Assembly: GCA_002490465.1 (NCBI GenBank)
Contig: DKUB01000033.1
Span: 79,786-143,785 of the forward strand
Length of the DNA stretch: 64,000 nucleotides
Reading direction: 5' to 3'
Source of the DNA: Lachnoclostridium sp. UBA7215
GTDB taxonomy: Bacteria; Bacillota; Clostridia; Lachnospirales; Lachnospiraceae
The position numbers and the translations under genes were made by a program. The notes beneath the pieces were generated by a model. It ran no database searches. It saw only the letters and a list, made by a program, of their open reading frames with translations, and was not told the DNA's origin. This document shows, in pieces, positions 7,814-14,638 of the stretch (within the stretch, counting starts at the first letter, position 1; every line of letters starts with the position of its first letter).

Positions 7814-8476
7814 ATTAAATGGAAGTTCATCAGGAATGTTCATGAACCCGTCTTTTTTAAGCACTTCGTCGGGTTCAACTTCTCCCCTGAATACGCCCTC
7901 AAGAAGTTTCAAGAAATCCAAAATTTCTTCATCCTTTGGCGGATTGGAAATATTTTGTTCGAAGGCCTTATCAACATAATCGGTCCATGAAAGAATCTTC
8001 TGTTTACCATAGCGTTCCAATGCATCAGCTATCCATATGTCATATATATTTCGACTGCCATCGCTGTATCTTAGTCGGTTATCCAAATAATATCGAAGGA
8101 CTTTGTCTCTGACCCATATTATTCCAGGATCAGGACCTCCATCATATCCAACCTGTAGACATTTCTTCTGATATAGGATTTCGAGCACAGCCATGGCATC
8201 TGCATAAGTCAAATTCGAAGATGTAATATTGTGTGCCTGCATACTGCCACCAAGTTCCTTCCTTTCGGACAAGCCAAGCAGCCAGTCCACCGAAACATTG
8301 TAATACTTCGCTACAGCAAGCAACACGGATGATGATGGTGTTTTATCTTCCGTAAACATTCTGCTGATGGTAGGTTGAGCAAACCCAATTTTATCTGCAA
8401 ACTCGCCCTGCGAGTCATTACCCATCAGCTCACAAATGCGAAGAATTGTAGTGTTTGTATATTTTTTATTAGCCAT
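7811..8476 (-). CDS. XRE-family repressor-like regulator
   Basis: An N-terminal helix-turn-helix of the Cro/CI type covers about residues 8-70, with QGEFADKIGFAQPTISRMF as helix-turn-helix and VDWLLGLSERKE as the usual end of the domain. The remaining ~150 residues are helical with many aromatic residues (YYLDNRLRYSDGS) and have no recognisable protease or effector motif. The ATG at 8476 has GGAG 8 nt upstream; an in-frame ATG three codons earlier lacks one. It is divergent from the 8879 gene, and a 15-bp inverted repeat lies in the shared control region. It probably represses itself and the divergent genes, as in temperate elements. Confidence 0.85.
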   Translation of the reverse strand: MANKKYTNTTILRICELMGNDSQGEFADKIGFAQPTISRMFTEDKTPSSSVLLAVAKYYNVSVDWLLGLSERKELGGSMQAHNITSSNLTYADAMAVLEILYQKKCLQVGYDGGPDPGIIWVRDKVLRYYLDNRLRYSDGSRNIYDIWIADALERYGKQKILSWTDYVDKAFEQNISNPPKDEEILDFLKLLEGVFRGEVEPDEVLKKDGFMNIPDELPFN

Positions 8477-8494
8477 TCGATACACTCCATTTGT

Positions 8495-8578
8495 TTTTTA
8501 ATTGAAATATTAGGTTTTCAATAAAAATATTCTACCACGCATTTTTAGAGCTGTACAGCATTTTATTTCAATTAAAAA
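8495..8578. promoter_or_regulatory. Operator pair of the XRE repressor
   Basis: TTTTTAATTGAAATA at 8495-8509 recurs as a perfect inverted copy, TATTTCAATTAAAAA, at 8564-8578. The copies flank the start region of the repressor gene and lie upstream of the divergent promoter at 8619-8647. Two identical 15-bp sites in opposite orientation, 69 bp apart, suggest cooperative binding or looping by the repressor. Confidence 0.6.
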
Positions 8579-8618
8579 GCCAATGGAGAATATAGCAACA
8601 ACCCGGTTACTTATTACA

Positions 8619-8647
8619 TTGGCCGTAACTTACAATTTTATTATAGA
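8619..8647 (+). promoter_or_regulatory. Probable promoter of the 8664-9526 unit
   Basis: TTGGCC (8619-8624) and TATAGA (8642-8647) are separated by 17 bp. Transcription would begin about 10 bp upstream of the AAGGAGGG that precedes the short frame at 8664. Confidence 0.45.
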
Positions 8648-8663
8648 ACATCAGCAAGGAGGG

Positions 8664-8760
8664 ATGTTCAAAGAACAAACAACAATGCCAAATCGTCCGG
8701 CTTGGGACTCATGACCCCACACCGATAAAAGACGGTCGAAGCGGCAAAATAACCTGCTGA
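8664..8760 (+). pseudogene. Short leader frame, apparently shifted by one base just after the start codon
   Basis: AAGGAGGG directly precedes ATG 8664, but that frame ends after 16 codons (TGA 8712). One base out of frame the same stretch reads SKNKQQCQIVRLGTHDPTPI and then KDGRSGKITC to a TGA at 8758. Removing a single T after the ATG would join start and frame into a 31-residue peptide. It is either a damaged small gene, a frameshifting leader peptide or coincidence. The last codons overlap one arm of the stem-loop 8721-8770. Confidence 0.35.
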
Positions 8761-8859
8761 CTTTATCGGTTCAGCTTAACCAAATTTGAGGAGAAATCCT
8801 GATTTTGGATAAGTTTTTGTACCCTTTTTAAGGTCAGCTTTCCATGCAATTTCTCCTCA
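8721..8859 (+). promoter_or_regulatory. Two stem-loops in the leader of the 215-aa gene
   Basis: ACCGATAAA (8721-8729) pairs perfectly with TTTATCGGT (8762-8770). TGAGGAGAAAT (8787-8797) pairs perfectly over 11 bp with ATTTCTCCTCA (8849-8859). The second structure ends 20 nt before the start codon of the 8879 gene and its 5' arm carries a decoy GAGGAG. It could modulate translation or transcription read-through. Confidence 0.45.
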
Positions 8860-8878
8860 CCAAAAAAAGGAGAAAAAC

Positions 8879-9526
8879 ATGGAAAAAAAGACCATACAGG
8901 AAATAATTGATACTTTAGGTGTAAATTATGATGGAAGGCCTCTCGCAACCAATGAGGTACTTGTACTCTCCCATCAAGACAATCTCTTTATCAGCACAAA
9001 CGTGACAAACGCAGACAACATTGTTAATGTTCCTGTTCCGAACACGTGCAAGACTGTCAAGGCGGTTCTTATGGCTGTTGATAAGCAGTTTGAGGATATT
9101 GCCAAGGCGCAGTTCAATTCATGGCTTAATGACTATCTTGGACACTTTGCAAGTAAAATGATAACTGAATCCATCGAGGACAGGCAGGAGCGTGAGCTCC
9201 CGGAACGCGGTCAGTCTCCCAGCGCCGAGGATGAAGTCATCGGCAAGCAAAATTTTGAAGACAGCATCAGAATTCTGATTCAGGATGATCCGCAATCCGC
9301 TTATGCAGCCCTGCTTAAGGTAAAGGGCTATAAGGGTTCCGAGTTTGATAAAGAGATGCACCTTGGACATAATGCATCCAACAAAGCTACGAAAAAGATG
9401 GAACATCTGCTCACCGAGCTTCTTGCTGGCAAGGATATCGAAATCAGGACCAACAACACCCAACGCACTACGGATTATCGCATGAAAGCGGAAAAGATTC
9501 TCGATGAACTTATAAAGCTTATCTGA
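8879..9526 (+). CDS. Uncharacterised protein, 215 aa
   Basis: I do not recognise a family. The protein is acidic and soluble. It has an N-terminal part with EIIDTLGVNYDGRPLATNEV and VPVPNTCKTVKAVLMAVDKQ, a charged middle linker near residues 95-125 (RQERELPERGQSPSAEDE), and a helical C-terminus. The ATG has AAAGGAG 8 nt upstream. It is the first full gene to the right of the repressor control region, so it is probably repressor-controlled. A function in the mobile element is likely but not shown. Confidence 0.75.
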   Translation: MEKKTIQEIIDTLGVNYDGRPLATNEVLVLSHQDNLFISTNVTNADNIVNVPVPNTCKTVKAVLMAVDKQFEDIAKAQFNSWLNDYLGHFASKMITESIEDRQERELPERGQSPSAEDEVIGKQNFEDSIRILIQDDPQSAYAALLKVKGYKGSEFDKEMHLGHNASNKATKKMEHLLTELLAGKDIEIRTNNTQRTTDYRMKAEKILDELIKLI

Positions 9527-9561
9527 TTTTACCTGTGAATGACACACCTTTACGAACAAAG

Positions 9562-9594
9562 AGCCGAGCAGATAATTCTGCCCGGCTTTATTTG
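9562..9594. terminator. Bidirectional terminator between convergent genes
   Basis: AGCCGAGCAGA-TAAT-TCTGCCCGGCT forms an 11-bp stem with one mismatch, followed by TTTATTTGTT. It lies between the stop of the 215-aa gene and the stop of the convergent nuclease gene at 9595. Confidence 0.75.
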
Positions 9595-10023
9595 TTATCC
9601 TCTAACAACATTTATTCCGCCTTGCTCATCCACTTCAAAAACTTTCACATCCCGTAGCAGATGTCCATCAATACGGACATAGTATTCCGCCAAAGTCTCC
9701 TGTTTATTGAGATGTACGGCTTTCTTTATACATAAGACCTTCGTGGTGTCATCCGGCAGATAGCTCATGTAAAACAGAGCCTCGTTCATACCCATCATCT
9801 TCCCACTCGGCACATTCCCGGTATCCGTCCATGTGTAGCACTTGCACTCCACCACTATCTTCTTGTCATCCGAAACGCAGTCAAACTTATGGTTCTTGGA
9901 AGGATGCCCTATCGGGATTGCTACCTCCAGATCAAAGTCTGTCTTAAAATATTCTGACACGCTTTTGCAGACCATTTCCTGAAAAATCTTTCCCACCTTC
10001 GGATTTTCGCTGTTGGTATTCAT
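9595..10023 (-). CDS. PD-(D/E)XK nuclease-like protein
   Basis: A 142-residue protein with the core of the PD-(D/E)XK nuclease fold. A helix carries Glu16 (KIFQEMV); Asp48 sits in HKFDCVSDD at the first catalytic strand; and E59-C-K61 in KIVVECKCYTW is the E-x-K signature of the next strand. The rest (YMSYLPDDTTKVLCIKK) fits the following strand and helix. The start has GGGGAG 9 nt upstream. It lies only 16 nt after the DUF6508-glycosylase gene, as the last gene of a three-gene operon. This suggests that it cuts or holds DNA recognised or processed by the glycosylase. The fold call is motif-based; nuclease activity is inferred. Confidence 0.75.
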   Translation of the reverse strand: MNTNSENPKVGKIFQEMVCKSVSEYFKTDFDLEVAIPIGHPSKNHKFDCVSDDKKIVVECKCYTWTDTGNVPSGKMMGMNEALFYMSYLPDDTTKVLCIKKAVHLNKQETLAEYYVRIDGHLLRDVKVFEVDEQGGINVVRG

Positions 10024-10039
10024 TCTTTTTTCTCCCCGT

Positions 10040-11227
10040 TTACTTTTTGTGACAGTAAGGCTTTACCGGGCATTCCGTACATTTCGGAGATGCACCGCAG
10101 ATTTCTCCATACTGCTCGGAACAGAAACTCCAGATGATATTGTCGATTGCAGCCATCGAAAGTCCACTCTTTTTCGACAGCTTCCGCACGGTATTAACAA
10201 CCTCAGACACCGTTGCCGTTTCGTGATTGCTTGTCCCCATCCGTTTCGAGCCAAGGAATCTCCTCAAGTGGACATCCGGCTTCGCGCCGTCAATACCCAC
10301 ATTCCGCAGATACTCCCAGCACAAAACTTCTCCCATATTCCGCAGCTTATATTTCGACTTGTAATTTGTCAGTATTTTCACTATCTCATGTGCCGGGGCA
10401 GATATCACGAAAGCATCAAGACTGCTGTACTCCGCCTCTATGGAACGCAGTGTCGCAATATTGTCCGGCAGATACTTCATCTGGTCATGTATATTCCTAT
10501 TTCCACATTTTATCTCTCTGATGCGGTCTACAAAATATGTATCGGTCTGTTCCAATATCCTCTCCGCATCGTACCCAAAAAAAATATCATCTATCTCGTC
10601 CAGATGTTTCACGACCTCTGCCCAAGGTCTTTGTGCGCTGAGAAGAGAATACACCATCGCCTGCAGATGTTCCGAAAAGCCATAAGTCTTGCCGTCCTTA
10701 CGAGCCGTTACCTTATTGTCGATAGTTTCATCGTATTTCATGCCGTGTTCAACAAGATAGTCCCGCATGACGAAAAGGTACTCACTCTCCCTGCAGACAC
10801 GGACGCCTCCCGACTCATCAATCTCCTTCAACCGTTCCAGCCATTTTTTTATACAGCCTTTCTTGAAAAATCTGAGCAACGCACCGTCACAGAACCGCTC
10901 CGCCCGGACAGCACCCAGCAGCATCGCTATGACGCATTTACCGTCCAGTATGGACACATCTTTAGCAGACATGGAATCCATCCCCCACTCTATGCCGTTA
11001 GCCTCCAAAATACTGCTGTAATGATTCAGTCCATACTCCGGGTGCATCTGCTCAAAATTATATATAACATCCTCAAATTCCCGGATGATCCTTGAGTAAT
11101 TCACAAACGGCATCTGAATTGGATGTTCCGGGGTTCCGTCATTTACACGATCAATCATCCAATCTCCGATTTTATCTTCTTCAAGCATCGGTAGAAAATC
11201 TGTGAGTGATTTATAAACTCCGACCAT
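10040..11227 (-). CDS. DUF6508 domain fused to an endonuclease III-like DNA glycosylase
   Basis: Residues about 1-135 match DUF6508: a helical domain ending in AVRAERFCDGALLRFFKKGC and WLERLKEID, close to the conserved R-x-E-R-F-C-D-G core of that family. Residues about 180-395 resemble HhH-GPD glycosylases of the endonuclease III class. They include a helical FSEHLQAMVYSLLSAQ-type N-lobe, LRNVGIDGAKPDVHLRRFLG with the PDVH aspartate where Nth has its catalytic VDTH aspartate, and a terminal C-x5-C-x2-C-x5-C (CGASPKCTECPVKPYC) like the 4Fe-4S loop. The Lys of the canonical LPGVGxKTA hairpin is not evident, so bifunctional lyase chemistry is doubtful. It is the middle gene of a three-gene operon ending in a nuclease gene. 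A role in removing or recognising modified bases, possibly in phage DNA, is inferred. Confidence 0.75.
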   Translation of the reverse strand: MVGVYKSLTDFLPMLEEDKIGDWMIDRVNDGTPEHPIQMPFVNYSRIIREFEDVIYNFEQMHPEYGLNHYSSILEANGIEWGMDSMSAKDVSILDGKCVIAMLLGAVRAERFCDGALLRFFKKGCIKKWLERLKEIDESGGVRVCRESEYLFVMRDYLVEHGMKYDETIDNKVTARKDGKTYGFSEHLQAMVYSLLSAQRPWAEVVKHLDEIDDIFFGYDAERILEQTDTYFVDRIREIKCGNRNIHDQMKYLPDNIATLRSIEAEYSSLDAFVISAPAHEIVKILTNYKSKYKLRNMGEVLCWEYLRNVGIDGAKPDVHLRRFLGSKRMGTSNHETATVSEVVNTVRKLSKKSGLSMAAIDNIIWSFCSEQYGEICGASPKCTECPVKPYCHKK

Positions 11228-11239
11228 TCTTTTACACCT

Positions 11240-11644
11240 CTACTTCCACTCTCCTGTATACAAGTCAAGAAATTGTTCCAATTTAATTTCACTTTGGAAC
11301 ATTTCTCCGTACTCTCCAGCCCTTGTTTGATCATCAAGTTTAAATGAAATATTATATAACTTACCTGTTTTGGTTTTCTGTATCATATCATTGTCCAGGA
11401 AAAATTGAATAACTTTCTTATGACTTTCCATATCATCACATTCAAGATAAAAACATGAAACGCCATCCGGCGCATCGCTATGCTTAGCTTCTAAAACAAT
11501 CCCCTGCTCCACTGCAGCTTTGCAAAGCCCTGCCACTCTTTCTTTATCCTTAAAAAAATACATCCACTTTCCCACCTTATGCTCGTCGAACTGAGGCTTT
11601 CCCTCAATGTAGAAAACCCAAGGTCCTAAATTAATAATTTTCAT
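11240..11644 (-). CDS. Uncharacterised 134-aa protein, first gene of the glycosylase-nuclease operon
   Basis: A soluble alpha/beta protein without a family I can name firmly. Notable blocks are GPWVFYIEGKPQFDEHKVGK at the N-terminus, GVSCFYLECDDMESHKKVI in the middle and LYNISFKLDDQTRAGEYG near the end. The middle alternation of strands and helices suggests a ferredoxin-like or small barrel domain. The start has AAGGAGA 8 nt upstream. It is 12 nt from the DUF6508-glycosylase gene, so they are co-transcribed. Its job in the set is unknown. Confidence 0.75.
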   Translation of the reverse strand: MKIINLGPWVFYIEGKPQFDEHKVGKWMYFFKDKERVAGLCKAAVEQGIVLEAKHSDAPDGVSCFYLECDDMESHKKVIQFFLDNDMIQKTKTGKLYNISFKLDDQTRAGEYGEMFQSEIKLEQFLDLYTGEWK

Positions 11645-11722
11645 TATAACAGTCTCCTTCCTTTCCTCTAATAAAATCAGTCTATCAAACCAAGTATCCC
11701 AAAAAACGGACTCGTTATTTTT

Positions 11723-12772
11723 CTACACATCTGCCCTTGTATAAAATGTCGCTTTTCCTTTTCCATGCCTGTCAATAATCCCGTCCTTCATCAGTTGTGT
11801 CAACGAATTTTCTACAGAAGCCTTAGACAGGGACGGCACAAGTTCCATGATCTCACTCTTTGTAAATTTACCGATTTTTTCATAAACTGCTTTTCTGACC
11901 ATTTCTATTGCGGGCAGCTTATCATCCACAAAACTGATCCTTGTCTCAAAATCCCTATAAGCTGCCAGCACGATTCCAAGCAAATATTTTATAAATGGTG
12001 ACGGATCATTTTCATTCTCGTGCCAGCCAATTCCGCACTGTTCCAATACATCGTAGTAATTTTCTTTGGTCTTTTCTATTTTACTCTCCAGGCTGATATA
12101 TCTCCCCACAACATACCCACACCGATATAAAAGAAGTGTGGTGAGCAGGCGCGACATCCGGCCATTTCCGTCATTGAATGGATGGATGCATAGAAAATCA
12201 TTGATAAAAATCGGGATCAATACCAGCGGGTCCACGATGCAGGCATCGATTGCCTGATTAAAATTATCGCAGATGGAATCGACTGCCCCTGGTGTCTCAT
12301 AGGGTGCCAATGGAGTAAATCGTACTGTCTGCGTTCCATCCGGGTGATTTTCGGCTATCACATTCTGTGTATTCTTAAACCTTCCCCCAATATCCTTCTG
12401 TGAATATTGATATAAATCCCGGTGAAGCTGCAAAATATAAGAGGAACGAATCGGGATATATTCATAGCTCTCATGAATGGTATTTAAAACATCCCGATAC
12501 CCCATGATTTCTTCCTCATCCCTATTCTTAGGCGTTGTCTTTTCCATAACAAGCTGCTGAAGTCTGGTACTTGTCGTAACAATACCTTCAATTTTATTGG
12601 AAGCCTCAGTACTTTGTATTTTTGCTATCTCGACCAGTTTTTCCAGTGCGGCTGGTTTCTGCTTAAGATATAATTCCTGTTTTCCTTTAAACTCATGGAT
12701 CTGTGCTACCAATCCAAGAATTTCCGAATCCCATCTGTAATCTTTCAAATTAGCATAGTTAAAAATCCGCAT
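11723..12772 (-). CDS. Fic-domain AMP-transferase-like protein with C-terminal winged helix
   Basis: The catalytic loop HPFNDGNGR at residues 197-205 matches HPFx(D/E)GNGR exactly. An N-terminal class II inhibitory helix is present as SNKIEG (residues 58-63, S-x3-E-G). The C-terminal ~70 residues (KFTKSEIMELVPSLSKASVE) look like a winged helix. Together this is the common class II Fic architecture of about 350 residues. It would transfer AMP, or another nucleotide part, to a protein target and be held inactive by its own inhibitory helix. AAAGGAGG lies 8 nt before the ATG. Five copies of a TTCGCCTAA box cover the promoter, so it is probably autoregulated through the winged helix or controlled by an unseen regulator. 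Confidence 0.92.
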   Translation of the reverse strand: MRIFNYANLKDYRWDSEILGLVAQIHEFKGKQELYLKQKPAALEKLVEIAKIQSTEASNKIEGIVTTSTRLQQLVMEKTTPKNRDEEEIMGYRDVLNTIHESYEYIPIRSSYILQLHRDLYQYSQKDIGGRFKNTQNVIAENHPDGTQTVRFTPLAPYETPGAVDSICDNFNQAIDACIVDPLVLIPIFINDFLCIHPFNDGNGRMSRLLTTLLLYRCGYVVGRYISLESKIEKTKENYYDVLEQCGIGWHENENDPSPFIKYLLGIVLAAYRDFETRISFVDDKLPAIEMVRKAVYEKIGKFTKSEIMELVPSLSKASVENSLTQLMKDGIIDRHGKGKATFYTRADV

Positions 12773-12890
12773 TCGCCTAACCTCCTTTGCTTTCGCCTAA
12801 TTATATCACTTCTTTAGGCGATAATCAATATTTTGTCCAGCTTCCGCCTAATGTATTCTCAAATTATGCGAAAGCATAAGCATTAGGCGA
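12772..12890. promoter_or_regulatory. Array of five TTCGCCTAA operator boxes upstream of fic
   Basis: Copies lie at 12772-12780, 12792-12800, 12842-12851 (TTCCGCCTAA, one insertion) and, inverted, at 12814-12821 and 12883-12890 (TTAGGCGA). The first three centres are about 20 and 22 bp apart, two helical turns, on one face of the DNA. The first copy overlaps the fic start codon region, so bound protein would block both transcription and ribosome loading. Confidence 0.7.
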
Positions 12891-13387
12891 TTTCAGGATC
12901 CAAAAATATATATATTTTTTATTCCAACCAAAATTTAAGCCAAATTAAAATAGCCAGCACCTTTCACGCTGACCGCAGTACCTTTATAACGACTATTGCA
13001 TAATTAAACGACTGCCTTCTGAATTTCAAACTTTTTAACGATACCCCTACTTCATAACGATAGTTTCTGAAAATTCCTACATTGTAACGATTGCCCCTAC
13101 TGTCTTAACGATAACTGTAATATCCGTAGTTTTCCTTTCTCCATTCGTAGTATTACCGTAGTCTCTATTTTGAAAAGGGAAAGTTATGCCCCCACTCTGC
13201 AAACTTATACCAAGATATGCTTCTCACACCACACCCCTGCCGTGGCAGACAAATAGTATCTTTATCATAATTTATCCTTTCTCAAAATGCCCGAAAATGC
13301 TATAATATCTTCTATGCAAATAATTTTCTTATCCTATTCATGCCTTTTCCTAATTTCATCCATATCCGATGTCAGTGACTTTTCTTA
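12891..13387. repeat. Right edge of the accessory island with AACGAT iteron-like array, no gene
   Basis: This ~500-bp gap contains no gene I can support. From 12986 to 13112 it carries AACGA(T) six times, at 12988, 13007, 13037, 13056, 13086 and 13107, alternating spacings of about 19 and 30 bp, i.e. a ~49-bp period. Several copies follow CCTAC by 5-6 nt (13046, 13076 and 13096). Three CGTAGT elements follow at 13125, 13146 and 13157. The pattern resembles iterons or arm-type recombinase sites and is related to the repeat at 6260-6333. Confidence 0.6.
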
Positions 13388-14587
13388 CTAATACTCCTTC
13401 TTTGCTGTCTCCATCACACTCTGATAACACGGTTTTTCCTTAAAGTCCTCATCAAATAAGAGCGGATAGCTTGTCTCTCCCTTAAAACTGCTGAGCCACG
13501 AATCCTCATCTGTAACACCCCAAAATGTCACATTGGTAATATTGGCAACACCGGTTCGTTTTGCCCTAATAATTATTTCAAAAAATTCCTTATATCGCTC
13601 TGCCTGTACCTGAAGCCCCTCTTCTGAATTATCGGTATTGTGCATATCGATTTCTGTCATCTGAATCTCTAAGCCTTTTATTTTCCCATATTCCCGCAGT
13701 GCCTCCTCAAGCATATCCGCGGATGGAAAACTCATATCCCAGTGGCTCTGCATTCCCATACCGTCAACAAGTCCCTTTTCCCGCAGGCGGTTTAGAAGCT
13801 CCACAATCAGCTCTCTCTTTTCCGGCACATATTCATTGTAGTCATTATAGAAAAGTTTTACATCCTTATCTGCATACTTTCTTGCGAAGGTAAAAGCATC
13901 TGTAATATAACTCTCATCCCCATAGGTCTCATACCAGCCGCTTTCTGTGCGGTATCCGCCATTATCTCCCATTGCCTCATTGACAACATCCCATGCATAA
14001 ATAACACCGGGATAATTTTCCTGACAATATGTGAGCACTTTTTTAATATAAGCTTCCATTCTCTTTTTCATCGTCTCTTTGTCGGCAGGCCCCTTGGATG
14101 GCTCATAGTCTTTTCCAAAAAACCAACTTGGTGTCTGGCTGTGCCATACAAGACAATGTCCACGCAGCTTTAGATTTCTCTCCTGTGCCGTCCGCAGTAT
14201 CTTGTCCAGATTTTCTGTCCGGATTTCCGGCATTTTATCTGCGCTTTTCTCGGTCGCCGGGCCATCCAGCAGGCTTTCCGGTTTCAGCTCGTTTCCCATT
14301 GTAATCCGATTGTAGTATTTATTAATAAAATCCATCTGCTCCTCATTGTTAATCGTCCCCATCACAATGGACGCTCCAACTGTAAAATCATTTTGGAACG
14401 CATCTTTTAAAACAGTCGCATTTTTAACCTCTTCCGATACAGCTCCTCCGGTGCTGCTCTCCTGGCTTTGCATTGCAGACGGGGAAGTGCTTAACGGTGG
14501 CTCATCCGCCCCCTTTGTTCCACATCCTATCAGCGCCACTGCCGCCAAAACCAATACAACGCCCATCAACCAATTATTTATTCTCAT
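13388..14587 (-). CDS. GH10 endo-1,4-beta-xylanase, lipoprotein
   Basis: A single GH10 barrel. The acid/base Glu lies in WDVVNEAMGD (about residue 204) and the nucleophile Glu in QMTEIDMHN (about residue 312). The substrate-cleft landmarks GHCLVWHSQTP and LFYNDYNEY are both in place. The N-terminus has a hydrophobic stretch and a lipobox LIGC, so the mature protein is probably lipid-anchored on the outer face of the membrane. A Ser/Gln-rich linker follows. The ATG at 14587 has GGAGGG 6 nt upstream; an in-frame ATG 15 codons earlier has no such site. It hydrolyses xylan or xylo-oligosaccharides. No transporter or xylosidase is adjacent. It lies 51 nt downstream of a secreted two-repeat protein and may be co-transcribed with it. 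Confidence 0.95.
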   Translation of the reverse strand: MRINNWLMGVVLVLAAVALIGCGTKGADEPPLSTSPSAMQSQESSTGGAVSEEVKNATVLKDAFQNDFTVGASIVMGTINNEEQMDFINKYYNRITMGNELKPESLLDGPATEKSADKMPEIRTENLDKILRTAQERNLKLRGHCLVWHSQTPSWFFGKDYEPSKGPADKETMKKRMEAYIKKVLTYCQENYPGVIYAWDVVNEAMGDNGGYRTESGWYETYGDESYITDAFTFARKYADKDVKLFYNDYNEYVPEKRELIVELLNRLREKGLVDGMGMQSHWDMSFPSADMLEEALREYGKIKGLEIQMTEIDMHNTDNSEEGLQVQAERYKEFFEIIIRAKRTGVANITNVTFWGVTDEDSWLSSFKGETSYPLLFDEDFKEKPCYQSVMETAKKEY

Positions 14588-14638
14588 ATCAAACCCTCCA
14601 TTTTGATATCTCTCCCAAAATAAAATAGGCAAAAACAG

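Noticed and set aside
10013..11095. A 360-codon open frame on the plus strand opposite the DUF6508-glycosylase gene
   Set aside because: It has no ribosome binding site, a composition typical of an antisense shadow (rich in His, Ser, Phe, Leu), and the opposite frame has clear protein motifs.
12986..13112. CRISPR array
   Set aside because: The AACGAT units are too short and their intervals too small and alternating for repeats and spacers; no cas gene is present.
6060..13387. Complete prophage or ICE
   Set aside because: No integrase, relaxase, capsid, terminase or conjugation gene was recognised; only a regulator and cargo-like genes are present.
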